This document shows positions 18,146 through 26,647 of a stretch of DNA of 64,000 bases, piece after piece. The position numbers and the translations under genes are program-made. Under the pieces are notes generated by a model. It worked only from the letters and a program-made list of their open reading frames with translations. It was not told the DNA's origin and ran no database searches. Positions within the stretch are counted from its first letter, which is position 1, and the number at the start of each line of letters is the position of its first letter. The stretch comes from an uncultured Oscillospiraceae bacterium (lineage in GTDB: Bacteria > Bacillota > Clostridia > Oscillospirales > Oscillospiraceae), in contig CATKZP010000001.1 of assembly GCA_949841355.1 (NCBI GenBank), forward strand, positions 62,001 through 126,000. The letters run 5' to 3'.

Positions 18146-18613
18146 TTACCGGCCGATCTCCAGCCCGCTGGAAATGACGGATTTCAAGGTGTTGAAGGCG
18201 GTGACGTTGGAGGCGAAGGCCCGGCTGGCCGCCATGGCGTCCGCCATCTCCTTCACCATGTCCACGTTGGGCAGCTCCAAATAGCCGTCCTCGTCGGCGT
18301 CGGGGTGGGTGGGGTCATAGACGATCTTCATGGGGGACTCGTCCTCCACGATCTCCGTCACCCGCACGCCGCCGGCGGTGGGGTTCACCCCGGTGTTGGG
18401 CACGGCGGCGCTCACCGCCCGGGCCATCACGTCCCGGAAGGTGTCCCGGCCGCTCACCGCCTCGAACACCACCATTTTCCGGCGGTAGGCGCCTTCCCCG
18501 TTCTCCACCCGGGTAGTCTGAGAGTTGGTCACGTTCTCCGCCACGATGTCCAGCCGCAGCTGCTGGGCGGTCAGGCCGGAGCCCACGATATTAATGGTAT
18601 TCATGAAACCCAT
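18146..18613 (-). CDS. flgC: FlgC, flagellar proximal rod protein
   Basis: This 155-residue rod protein has the N-terminal pattern MNTINIVGSGLTAQQLRLDIVAENVTNSQTTR and C-terminal NVDMVKEMADAMAASRAFASNVTAFNTLKSVISSGLEIGR. Both ends form the coiled rod core. Length fits the family. It lies about 60 bases after flgB. Confidence 0.95.
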   Translation of the reverse strand: MGFMNTINIVGSGLTAQQLRLDIVAENVTNSQTTRVENGEGAYRRKMVVFEAVSGRDTFRDVMARAVSAAVPNTGVNPTAGGVRVTEIVEDESPMKIVYDPTHPDADEDGYLELPNVDMVKEMADAMAASRAFASNVTAFNTLKSVISSGLEIGR

Positions 18614-18675
18614 GCGATGTACCCCCTAAATTATCTCATATTCCGCCGCCGCAGTCCTGGGCGGCCCGAATCCCG

Positions 18676-19065
18676 TTACTGGCCCCTGACGGCCATGCGC
18701 AGGATGGAATAGTGCTTGTTGATGGCCTGATACACATACTGCTGCTGATAGGCGTTGCGGATGAGCTCCACCATCTCCTCGGTGGTGTCCACCCCGTTGT
18801 CATCCATGCGCTCCTGCTCCTGCGCCTCGAACACAGTGACCTCCGGGTCCTCCAGCACGTCCCGCACGCTGCGGCCCGCGCCCTCGGGCAGAGCCGCAGC
18901 CTTTTCCAGCTTCTGGCGGATGCTCTCCTCGAAGGTAACCACCTTAGCCTTGTAGTTGGGCGTCTCCGCATTGGCGATATTGTCCAGGATCGCCGCCTGC
19001 TTCGTCCATAAAAAGCCGATGGACTTTTCCAGCAAAAGGGCGGAATTGCTCGTTAAAATATCCAT
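18676..19065 (-). CDS. flgB: FlgB, flagellar proximal rod protein
   Basis: This 129-residue protein is the first gene of the flagellar operon. It contains FLWTKQAAILDNIANAETPNYKAKVVTFEESIRQKLE and the C-terminal NAYQQQYVYQAINKHYSILRMAVRG typical of FlgB. The start at MDILTSNSALLLEKS is preceded by GGAGGGTCAGGT; a nine-codon upstream extension carries this site inside it and is rejected. Confidence 0.95.
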   Translation of the reverse strand: MDILTSNSALLLEKSIGFLWTKQAAILDNIANAETPNYKAKVVTFEESIRQKLEKAAALPEGAGRSVRDVLEDPEVTVFEAQEQERMDDNGVDTTEEMVELIRNAYQQQYVYQAINKHYSILRMAVRGQ

Positions 19066-19278
19066 ACCTGACCCTCCAGAGTCTGCGGCCACAGTCCCCC
19101 ATGGCGCACATCATGAATACTATGAACCGGCGTTTCGGAACATGCAAAAAGAAGGGGACTATTTGGACAAACCCCTGTCCGCCCGGGAACGCCGCATTCC
19201 GAATAAGGCGCAAACCGGCAAGTTTCTTCCCCTCCACCGCTGCGGACACTTTCACACACCACAGCATAGCGGCATTTC

Positions 19279-19307
19279 ATTATAGCACGGCGCAAAAAAA
19301 AACGCAA
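19279..19307 (-). promoter_or_regulatory. Sigma-A promoter of the flagellar operon
   Basis: On the minus strand TTGCGT (19302-19307), a 17-base spacer containing a run of nine T, and TATAAT (19279-19284) form a near-consensus vegetative promoter. It lies about 215 bases upstream of flgB. The 19066-19272 leader holds a small perfect hairpin (GGACA/TGTCC at 19163-19178). No GEMM core was found in it. The rest of 19310-19480 shows nothing convincing. Confidence 0.75.
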
Positions 19308-19483
19308 TACATTTTTCCCCTAAGGAGGTGGAATCCCGGGGCTTTCTGGCTGGTAAAATTTCCCCTCCCTCCTTTGTTTTTCCATGTTTTTCTAATTTTC
19401 CTGTTGTATAAAGATGATTCTACCCCTTTCTGGCATGAGGCGCGCGCCAACGCGCCCCCGGCGGAGACCGCCCGCATAGCAAA

Positions 19484-19509
19484 GCCGGGCTCCCTCAAGG
19501 GAGCCCGGC
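19484..19509 (-). terminator. Terminator after uxaA
   Basis: A perfect 12-bp stem GCCGGGCTCCCT/AGGGAGCCCGGC with a two-base loop is followed on the minus strand by TTTGCTAT. It closes the hexuronate operon before the flagellar promoter region. Confidence 0.75.
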
Positions 19510-19542
19510 TGAGTCCGCCGGCACAGGCGCGGATGCCCGCGC

Positions 19543-21021
19543 TCAGAGCACAACGCCATCTTTAAATATAGAAATCTCCCGGAATCCCTGCTCCTCGGTG
19601 CGGGTCAGCCGGCCTCCGGCCACCTCCAGCACGAAGTCCAGCAGGCGCTCCCCGGCGGCGTCCAGGCTCTCCCCCTGGGCCACCGTTCCGGCATTGAAGT
19701 CGATCCAGTTCCCCTTCTTCTCGAACAGGGCAGTGTTGGTGGAGATCTTCACCGTGGGGGCGGGAGCCCCGAAGGGGGTGCCCCGGCCGGTGGTGAAGAG
19801 GATCAGGTGAGCTCCCGCGGCAGTGAGGGCCGTGGCGGACACCAAGTCGTTCCCCGGCCCGCTGAGCAGGTTGAGGCCCTTTTTTGTCACTGCGTCTCCG
19901 TAGCCCAGCACGTCCACAATCTGGGCGCTGCCTCCCTTCTGGACGCAGCCGCAGGACTTGTCCTCCAGGGTGGTGATGCCCCCCGCCTTATTGCCGGGGC
20001 TGGGGTTCTCATAGACCACCTGGTTGTGGGAGGTGAAGTAGCCCTTGAAGTCCTCGATCATCTTCACCGCCTTGCCGAACACGTCCTCGCTCTGGCACCG
20101 CTCGAAGAGGATGGACTCCGCGCCGAACATCTCGGGCACCTCGGTGAGCACCGTGCACCCTCCCAGGGCGATGAGCCGGTCGGAGAACCGGCCCACGGTG
20201 GGGTTGGCGGTGATACCGGACAGGCCGTCCGACCCGCCGCACTTCATGCCCACCACCAGCTCGGCGGCGGGGATGTCCTGGCGCTGGAAGCCCCCGGCGT
20301 AGTCCGCCAGCTCCTTCAGCAGCGCGCCGCCCGCCGCGATTTCGTCGGGGACGTCCTGGCACACCAGGAACTTCACCCGATTTTCGTCATAGGGCCCCAG
20401 CTCCGCCTTGAACTGCTCCATGGTCAGGTTCTCGCACCCCAGGCCCAGCACCAGCACGCCCCCGGCGTTGGGATGGCGCGCCAGCGCGGCCAGCAGCCTG
20501 CGGGTCTGGGCGTGGTCGTCCCCCATCTGGCTGCACCCGAAGGGGTGGGGGAATGTGTAAAGCCCTTCCACCGTACCACTGACCAAATGCTGGTTCTCCC
20601 GCACCAGCCGCTGGGCGATGGAGTTGACGCACCCCACGGTGGGGACGATCCACAGCTCGTTGCGGATGGCCGCCCGGCCGTCCGCCCGGCGGTAGCCCCG
20701 GAAGGTCCGGGGCTTTACACTGGGCAGGTCGTAGGTTTTGTGGTCATAGCGGTATTCCCCGCTCTCGGACAACCCCGTGCGCACGTTGTGCACGTGGACC
20801 CAGGCGCCCTGGGGGATGTCCTCCTTGGCCGTGCCGATGGCGCAGCCGTATTTCATGACGCTCTCCCCGGTGGAAATGGGGGCCAGGGCGATCTTGTGCC
20901 CCCGCCGGACGTCCTCGGCAGCGGTCAGCTCCAGGCCGTCAAGGGACAGTACTTCCCCCCCGGCCACGTCCTCCAGGGCCACCGCCACGTTGTCCCGGGG
21001 GTGGAGGCGGATGACTTTCAT
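19543..21021 (-). CDS. uxaA: Altronate dehydratase
   Basis: This 492-residue enzyme is of the UxaA family. An N-terminal SAF domain (about 1-90) precedes a large catalytic part with HPFGCSQMGDDHAQTRR, LGLGCENLTMEQF, GMKCGGSDGLSGITANPTVG and DKSCGCVQKGGSAQIVDVLGYG. It dehydrates D-altronate to 2-keto-3-deoxygluconate. Conserved Cys residues in these motifs are intact. It is the last gene of the minus-strand operon, 14 bases after uxaB, which makes its substrate. Confidence 0.94.
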   Translation of the reverse strand: MKVIRLHPRDNVAVALEDVAGGEVLSLDGLELTAAEDVRRGHKIALAPISTGESVMKYGCAIGTAKEDIPQGAWVHVHNVRTGLSESGEYRYDHKTYDLPSVKPRTFRGYRRADGRAAIRNELWIVPTVGCVNSIAQRLVRENQHLVSGTVEGLYTFPHPFGCSQMGDDHAQTRRLLAALARHPNAGGVLVLGLGCENLTMEQFKAELGPYDENRVKFLVCQDVPDEIAAGGALLKELADYAGGFQRQDIPAAELVVGMKCGGSDGLSGITANPTVGRFSDRLIALGGCTVLTEVPEMFGAESILFERCQSEDVFGKAVKMIEDFKGYFTSHNQVVYENPSPGNKAGGITTLEDKSCGCVQKGGSAQIVDVLGYGDAVTKKGLNLLSGPGNDLVSATALTAAGAHLILFTTGRGTPFGAPAPTVKISTNTALFEKKGNWIDFNAGTVAQGESLDAAGERLLDFVLEVAGGRLTRTEEQGFREISIFKDGVVL

Positions 21022-21034
21022 CGCCGCGCCCCCC

Positions 21035-22531
21035 TTACAGACAGGAGGCGTAAGCGGCCTTGGCCCCCTGCTCCCGGATGAGCTTCAGCCCCGAGATCAC
21101 AGCGGCCTCAAAGCCCGCCACCTGCGTCAGGTCCTGGCCCCACATGCGCTCGTTGGTCATGACGGCGCGGACCAGCTCCTCCGGGCTGTCGTCCCGGTGG
21201 TCGTAGTAGAATTCCAGCGCCCAGCGGTCGTCGGAGCAGACGTAGTCGTTCCCCTTGGGGCGGCGGCACACCAGCCCCTTGCCGTCCAGCGCCTGGATGC
21301 CGCTGGAGAAGAAGGCGATATAGGCGGCAAAGCTCATGGTGAGGCAGGGGGGCAGCTGGCCGGTCTTTTCCACGTATTCCAGGAAGGAGGGCATGTTCCG
21401 GGCGCGCCACTTGGAGGTGGAGTTGAGGGAAATGCTCATCAGCTCGTGGTCCACGAAGGGGTTGTTGAACCGGTCCTGGACGGCGCTGGCGAAGTCCTCC
21501 AGGTCCTTCTTGTCCAGGGGCAGGGTGGGGATGACCTCCTCGTGGAGCATCTTGTTCATGAAGCTGCGCACCGTGTCGTCCTGCATGCAGTCCCGCACGA
21601 TGTCGAAGCCCGCCAGATAGGCCCCCAGCACAAAACCGGTGTGGGCGCCGTTCAAGATGCGCACCTTGCGCTTTTTATAGGGGGTCACGTCGGGCACCAC
21701 GGGGCAGTTCAGCCCCGCCTTTTTGAAGGGCAGCTTCTCCTCCAGCCACTCCGGCCCCTCGATGTTCCACACCCCGAAGATCTCGCCCACGTCGATCAGC
21801 TCGTCGTGGTAGCCGTTCTCGGCTTCCATCTTCGCCGCCTCGTCCGGGTCCTTCACCCGGCCGGGGACGATGCGGTCCACCAGCGTGGAGCAGAAGGTGC
21901 AGTCCTCGTTCACATACTTCTTAAAGCCGTCCTCCAGCTCCCACTGGTCCACGTACTGGTTGACGCACTTCAAAAGCTCCCTGCCGTTGTTGTCGATGAG
22001 CTCGCAGGACAGGATGACCAGCCCGCCCTTCCCCGCCTGCCAGCGCTTGTAGAGCACCTGGGTGAGCTTGCCGGGGAAGGAGGCGGCGGGGGTGTCGGCA
22101 AGCCGGCAGGCACTGTCGTAGACGATGCCCGCCTCGGTGGTGTTGGACACCACGTACTCCAGATCGTCGGACACCGCCACCTCCATCATGGCGTCGAACC
22201 CCGCCTGCTCATAGGGGTTGAGGCACCGGGACACCGAGGAGATGAGCCGCTTTTTGTCCACCTTCTCGCCATTCTCCCGGCCCCGGAGGTAGAGGGTATA
22301 CAGCCCCTCCTGGTCGTTGATGAGCCCCGCCAGGCCCGGGGCGATGGGCTGCACCAGCACGCACTTGCCGTTCCAACCGGCTTTTTCGTTGGACACGTCG
22401 AACCAGTAATTGACGAAGGCCCGCAGGAAATTGCCCTCACCGAACTGGAGCACCTTCTCCGGCGCGTCCTTCAGCAGGTAACCGTCATAGCCCAGCTGTT
22501 CCAGGGTCTGATAGCATAGTTTTTCCATCAT
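21035..22531 (-). CDS. uxaB: Tagaturonate reductase (mannitol dehydrogenase family)
   Basis: This 498-residue NAD-dependent reductase starts MMEKLCYQTLEQLGYDGYLLKD. The nucleotide-binding pattern KVLQFGEGNFLRAFVNYWFD is near residue 30. Conserved catalytic-region motifs include YKKRKVRILNGAHTGFVLGAYLAG and DRFNNPFVDHELMSISLNSTSKW. It reduces D-tagaturonate to D-altronate. The neighbours uxaC (which forms tagaturonate) and uxaA (which uses altronate) support UxaB rather than UxuB; the UxuB-type paralogue is at 31692. Confidence 0.92.
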   Translation of the reverse strand: MMEKLCYQTLEQLGYDGYLLKDAPEKVLQFGEGNFLRAFVNYWFDVSNEKAGWNGKCVLVQPIAPGLAGLINDQEGLYTLYLRGRENGEKVDKKRLISSVSRCLNPYEQAGFDAMMEVAVSDDLEYVVSNTTEAGIVYDSACRLADTPAASFPGKLTQVLYKRWQAGKGGLVILSCELIDNNGRELLKCVNQYVDQWELEDGFKKYVNEDCTFCSTLVDRIVPGRVKDPDEAAKMEAENGYHDELIDVGEIFGVWNIEGPEWLEEKLPFKKAGLNCPVVPDVTPYKKRKVRILNGAHTGFVLGAYLAGFDIVRDCMQDDTVRSFMNKMLHEEVIPTLPLDKKDLEDFASAVQDRFNNPFVDHELMSISLNSTSKWRARNMPSFLEYVEKTGQLPPCLTMSFAAYIAFFSSGIQALDGKGLVCRRPKGNDYVCSDDRWALEFYYDHRDDSPEELVRAVMTNERMWGQDLTQVAGFEAAVISGLKLIREQGAKAAYASCL

Positions 22532-22547
22532 TCGGTCTCCCTTTCGG

Positions 22548-23759
22548 TCAATTGATTTTGTTTTCCCGGGCGGCCATCCGCTTCACGCTGGCCACGCTGA
22601 GCACAATGCTCAGCAGCAGCAGGGCGGTGAGCACGGCCACAAGGCCCATCCCCGCCTGGATGCCGGCCCGCTCGGCCACCTGCCCCACCAGGAAGGGGGT
22701 GACGATGCCGCCCACGCTGCCGGTGAAGATCATCACGCTGCACCCCAGGTCATTGCCCCGGATGCAGTCGCTGCCGAAGGCGAAGGCGGTGGGATAGATG
22801 GTGGCCATGAACAGTCCCACCCCGATGAGGCCCAGCACAATGGGCGCCGGAGTGCGGCTGAAGAACATCAGCAGGAAGCAGGCGAAAAAGCCCACCCCGT
22901 CCAGCAGCAGCAGCTTGTTCCGGGACACTTTGCCGGTGACGGCCGCTCCGATCATCCGCCCGATGAAGATGACCAGCCACAACAGGCTGTTCATCAGCTG
23001 GGACCAGCTGGCATCCAGGATTCCCGTGTCCTGGAAGTAGGTGACCAGCCAGCCCACGATGGCGTACTCCGTGGAGATATAGAACAGCAGCATGGCGCTG
23101 CCCAGCCAGAACTGCTTCACCTTGAGGAAGCTGCGGTCCGCCGAGCGCACCCCCTTCCGGGGCGGCTCGGCCGGCAGGGGCATCCTGGCGTATACGACGA
23201 GCTGGCTCAGGCACACCAGGCACAAAAGCCCGGCCATCAGCCGCCAGCCCGCCGCGGGCCACCGCCCCGCGCAGAACACCAGCAGCAGCGGCGAGAGCAG
23301 CGCCCCCACCGCGAAGCAGCCGTGGAGCAGGTTATACCCCCGGGTGGCCTTGTCCCCGGGCAGGGTGGAGATCATGGTGTTGGCGAAATTGGAGTTCCCG
23401 CCCCGGGCCACCCCCGTCATGAGGAAGGCGGCCACCAGCAGCGGCGCGGCCCCCAGTCCGGCGGCAAAGATGAGGTAGGCCACCATCATCCACACCGCCG
23501 TCACCAGCACCGCCCGCCGCCGCCCCAGCCACAGCGGCAGAAAGCCCGCCAGCAGCACCGAGATCAGATTGCCCACCGATTGGCAGCTGAGCAGCACGCC
23601 GGACAGGTCGTAGCTGAAGCCGTAGGTCTCCCGCAGGAAGGGGATGAAAGACCCCAGGGGCTGGGAGGCCGCCCCGCTGACGAAGAAGGCGAACAGGACG
23701 CAGTACAGCAGCTGGTCCTGCCGCCGCTCCGCCGGGGTCTTTCCGGCGGCCGCGCTCAC
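22548..23759 (-). CDS. MFS transporter, probably for hexuronates
   Basis: This 403-residue protein has about 12 hydrophobic segments and the MFS loop pattern GFLPLWLGRRRAVL after TM2. It starts at a GTG that overlaps the uxaC stop (GTGA). The best resemblance is to the FucP/YdgG-like sugar MFS branch. Its place inside uxaC-uxaB-uxaA suggests import of galacturonate or glucuronate, in addition to the TRAP transporter on the other strand. Substrate is inferred from context only. Confidence 0.85.
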   Translation of the reverse strand: MSAAAGKTPAERRQDQLLYCVLFAFFVSGAASQPLGSFIPFLRETYGFSYDLSGVLLSCQSVGNLISVLLAGFLPLWLGRRRAVLVTAVWMMVAYLIFAAGLGAAPLLVAAFLMTGVARGGNSNFANTMISTLPGDKATRGYNLLHGCFAVGALLSPLLLVFCAGRWPAAGWRLMAGLLCLVCLSQLVVYARMPLPAEPPRKGVRSADRSFLKVKQFWLGSAMLLFYISTEYAIVGWLVTYFQDTGILDASWSQLMNSLLWLVIFIGRMIGAAVTGKVSRNKLLLLDGVGFFACFLLMFFSRTPAPIVLGLIGVGLFMATIYPTAFAFGSDCIRGNDLGCSVMIFTGSVGGIVTPFLVGQVAERAGIQAGMGLVAVLTALLLLSIVLSVASVKRMAARENKIN

Positions 23760-25189
23760 AACGCGAAGTAGCGGGCGGCGTTGTTGTAGCAGACGCCCTC
23801 CACAATCTTCTTCAGGGACGCCTCATGGCTGGGATACTCGCCGTTCTCCACCCAATCTCCGATGAGATTGCAGAGGATGCGGCGGAAGTAGTCGTGACGG
23901 GCGTAGGACAGGAAGGAGCGGGAGTCGGTGAGCATACCCACGAAATTGCCCAGCAGCCCTAAGTTGGCCAGCGACCTCATCTGCTCCTCCATGCCGGACT
24001 TGGTGTCGTTGAACCACCAGGCGGAGCCGTGCTGGATCTTGCCGGGCAGCTCATCGGACTGGAAGCAGCCCAGCAGGGTGTCCAGCTGCTCGTTGTCGGC
24101 GGGGTTCAGGGAGTAGAGGATGGTCTTGGGGCACTGATTCCCGGCGTCCAGGGCGGACAGCAGCCGGGCGATGTCCCCGCCGCAGGTGTTCTGGGCGATC
24201 ATGTCGAAGCCGGTGTCCGGGCCCATCTTGGCGAACATCCGCTCGTTCATGTTGCGCACGCAGGAGTAATGCAGCTGCATGGCGATCTCCAGGCGGTGGT
24301 ACTCCCGGCCCAGGTGGAGCAGAATGGCGGTCTGATAGCGCTCGGCCTCCTTGGCGCTGATCTCCTCCCCGGCCATAGCCTTCTGGAACGCCTCGTTGGC
24401 CTTCTTGGGGGAGCAGGGGCGGAAGGGGATATAGTCCAGCCCGTGGTCGCTGGCCCGGCAGCCCAGCTTCTTGAAAAACTCCAGGCGCTGGGTCAGGGCG
24501 GCGCACACGTCCTCCACGCTGTCCAGGCTGTCCTTGCCCACGCTGGCGGCCAGACTGCCGATATACTCCACAAAGCCGGGCTTATTGATGTTGATGGCCT
24601 TGTCGGGGCGGAAGGAGGGGCACACCTTCACGGTGATGGTGGGGTCGGCGGCGATTTTCTCGTGCCACTCCAGGGAGTCGACGGGGTCGTCGGTGGTGCC
24701 GATCATGGCCACGTTGGCCTTTTTGATGATGCCGCGCACGGTGAGGTCGGGGTCATGGCGCAGCTTCTCATTGCAGAAATCCCAGCACTCCCGGGCGGTC
24801 TCGGGGGTGAGGGGCTTGCCGTAGCCAAAGAACTGCCGCAGCTCCAGGTTACACCAGTGGTACATGGGGTTGCCAATGGCCATCTCCAGGGTTTCTGCGA
24901 ACTTCACGAAGCGCTCGAAGGCGGGCTTGCCGCCGGACACGTATTCCTCGCTCACGCCGTTGGAGCGCATGAGACGCCATTTATAGTGGTCGCCAAAGTA
25001 GGTGCCGTCGGGGTTCTCGCCCCCCAGCCACACCTCCGCCAGGTTGTCGAACCGGCGGTCCTCATAGATCTCCTTGGGGGAGATATGGCAGTGGTAGTCC
25101 ACCAGGGGCATGGTCTCGGCATAGTCGTGGAACAGGCGCCGGGCGGTCTCGGTGCCCAGCAGGAAATCCTTATCCATAAATTCTTTCAT
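23756..25189 (-). CDS. uxaC: Glucuronate/galacturonate isomerase
   Basis: This 477-residue enzyme has the UxaC patterns METMPLVDYHCHISPKEIYEDRRFDN-like (LVDYHCH metal-binding), WEWRLMRSNG-like KWRLMRSNGVSEEYVSGG, and LTDSRSFLSYARHDYFRRILCNLIGDWVENGEYP near the C-terminus. It converts glucuronate to fructuronate and galacturonate to tagaturonate. The start is placed at MKEFMDKDF because GGGAGG lies eight bases upstream. It is the entry enzyme for both branches in this cluster. Confidence 0.96.
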   Translation of the reverse strand: MKEFMDKDFLLGTETARRLFHDYAETMPLVDYHCHISPKEIYEDRRFDNLAEVWLGGENPDGTYFGDHYKWRLMRSNGVSEEYVSGGKPAFERFVKFAETLEMAIGNPMYHWCNLELRQFFGYGKPLTPETARECWDFCNEKLRHDPDLTVRGIIKKANVAMIGTTDDPVDSLEWHEKIAADPTITVKVCPSFRPDKAININKPGFVEYIGSLAASVGKDSLDSVEDVCAALTQRLEFFKKLGCRASDHGLDYIPFRPCSPKKANEAFQKAMAGEEISAKEAERYQTAILLHLGREYHRLEIAMQLHYSCVRNMNERMFAKMGPDTGFDMIAQNTCGGDIARLLSALDAGNQCPKTILYSLNPADNEQLDTLLGCFQSDELPGKIQHGSAWWFNDTKSGMEEQMRSLANLGLLGNFVGMLTDSRSFLSYARHDYFRRILCNLIGDWVENGEYPSHEASLKKIVEGVCYNNAARYFAL

Positions 25190-25214
25190 GACGTTTCCTC
25201 CCATGATAAAATGC

Positions 25215-25250
25215 GGCGGCCGCCCGCCCTGTCCGGAACGGGCGGCCGCC
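25215..25250 (-). terminator. Strong hairpin upstream of uxaC
   Basis: A perfect 12-bp stem (GGCGGCCGCCCG and its complement) with a 12-base loop ends about 25 bases before the uxaC start. ATTTTAT follows it on the minus strand. It may terminate or attenuate transcripts arriving from kdgA-kdgK. The 25251-25452 interval also holds a second 10-bp hairpin (25338-25361) and a copy of the dispersed repeat. Confidence 0.5.
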
Positions 25251-25360
25251 TGTTTTGGTTTAAGAACCTGTATGCGCAGCCGAATATGCCGGCTGTGAGG
25301 GATTTTTTCGCCAGATAAAGACGCGCTTCCGCAGTCCGGACAGGGCCACTCGGCCCTGTC

Positions 25361-25450
25361 CTCCCCGCTCGCTCCGGTCCACCCGCAGCGGCGCGCCTGC
25401 GCTCGGCTTCGCTCCGGTCCATCCGGGCCTGTGTGCCTGCGCTCACGCTT
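25361..25450. repeat. Dispersed intergenic repeat, divergent copy A (after kdgK)
   Basis: Contains GCGCTCGGCTTCGCTCCGGT and a second nearby GCTCGCTCCGGTCCA, the same core seen at 26575-26630 and 63280-63325. It begins within a few bases of the kdgK stop. No protein is encoded here. Confidence 0.5.
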
Positions 25451-25452
25451 CT

Positions 25453-26481
25453 TTAGCGCTGAATTCTGCCGGAGCCGTCGCCGCCGGCCAGCTTTTCCAC
25501 CTCGGCCACCGTCACCATATTATAGTCGCCCTCGATGGAGTGCTTCAGCGCGGACGCCGCCACGGCGAACTCCACCGCCGCCTGGGTATTCTTCCCCGTC
25601 AGCAGGGAGTAAATCAGCCCGCCACCGAAGCTGTCGCCGCCGCCCACGCGGTCGATGATGTGCAGCTCGTACTTTTTGGAAAAGGCGTACTCGCCGGACG
25701 CCACGTCGTACAGCATGGCGGACCAACCGTTGTCAAAGGCGGAATGGCTCTCCCGCAGGGTGATGGCCACCTTTTCAAAGCCGAACTTGTCCGCCAGCTG
25801 CTTGGCCACGGACTTATAGCCCTCGTGGTTGATCTCACCGCCGTAGATGTCGGTGTTCTCCGCCTCGATGCCGAACACGTCCTTGGCGTCCTCCTCGTTG
25901 GAGATGCACACGTCCACGTACTGGCACAGGTCGGTCATGGCCTCGCGGGCCTGGTCCCGGGTCCACAGCTTGCCCCGGTAGTTCAGGTCGCAGGAGATCT
26001 TCACGCCGTGGACCTTGGCGGCCTTGCAGGCTTCCTTGCAGATTTCCACCACGTTGGGACCCAGGGCCGGGGTGATGCCGGTGAAGTGAAACCAGTCCAC
26101 GCCCTCGAAGATAGCGTCCCAGTCGAAGTCGGCGGTGGACGCCTCCTGGATGGCGGAGTGGGCACGGTCGTAGATGCACACGCTGCCCCGCTGGGAGGCG
26201 CCCTTCTCGTTAAAGTAGATGCCCACACGGTCGCCGCCGCGGACAATCATAGAGGTGTCCACGCCGTAGCGGCGCAGGGAGTTCACCGCCGCCTGGCCGA
26301 TGGCATGGGCGGGCAGCTTGGTCACAAAGGCCGCGTCCAGGCCGTAGTTGGCCAGGGAGACGGCCACGTTGGCCTCGCCGCCGCCGAAGGAGAACTCCAG
26401 GTGGTCGGCCTGGACAAAGCGCTCGTAATTGTAGGGCTGGAGCCGGATCATCAGCTCACCGAAGGTGACTACTTTAGACAT
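25453..26481 (-). CDS. kdgK: 2-keto-3-deoxygluconate kinase (PfkB family)
   Basis: This 342-residue PfkB/ribokinase-fold kinase starts MSKVVTFGELMIRLQP. The substrate-binding pattern FSFGGGEANVAVSLANYG is at 31-47. The C-terminal signature RVGGGDSFGGGL at 278-289 contains the catalytic base D283. It phosphorylates KDG to KDPG, joining uxaA (upstream step) to the aldolase encoded next door. The C-terminal few residues are basic. It lies about 166 bases downstream of kdgA. Confidence 0.93.
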   Translation of the reverse strand: MSKVVTFGELMIRLQPYNYERFVQADHLEFSFGGGEANVAVSLANYGLDAAFVTKLPAHAIGQAAVNSLRRYGVDTSMIVRGGDRVGIYFNEKGASQRGSVCIYDRAHSAIQEASTADFDWDAIFEGVDWFHFTGITPALGPNVVEICKEACKAAKVHGVKISCDLNYRGKLWTRDQAREAMTDLCQYVDVCISNEEDAKDVFGIEAENTDIYGGEINHEGYKSVAKQLADKFGFEKVAITLRESHSAFDNGWSAMLYDVASGEYAFSKKYELHIIDRVGGGDSFGGGLIYSLLTGKNTQAAVEFAVAASALKHSIEGDYNMVTVAEVEKLAGGDGSGRIQR

Positions 26482-26511
26482 TTTTGTTTCCTCCTAAAAT
26501 TTGTAATGGGG

Positions 26512-26645
26512 GCTTGTCACGCTGCGCTTTTGGCGCATGGCCGGGTCACTTTCCCTCCGTCTCGGGCTGGTCTGCGGGTGGCTGCGCCACCCTGCGCTCG
26601 CCCTCGCTCCGGTCCAAGCTCCCCTATGCGCCTAAGCTCCGCGCT
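26512..26645. repeat. Dispersed intergenic repeat, copy B (after the KDPG aldolase gene)
   Basis: About 130 bases here align along their length with 63210-63340. Shared blocks include TTGTCACGCT, CCGGGTC, CTTTCCCTCCG, CTGGTCT, CCTGCGCTCG and CCTCGCTCCGGTCCAAGCTC. Both copies begin two or three bases after the stop of a minus-strand gene and end before the next. GC-rich internal self-complementarity suggests RNA structure. Confidence 0.75.
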
Positions 26646-26647
26646 TC

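Noticed and set aside
19066..19272. Possible c-di-GMP riboswitch in the flagellar operon leader
   Set aside because: Clostridia often have one here, but neither GCAAAnC nor GACGCAAAGC core was found; only a small hairpin is present.
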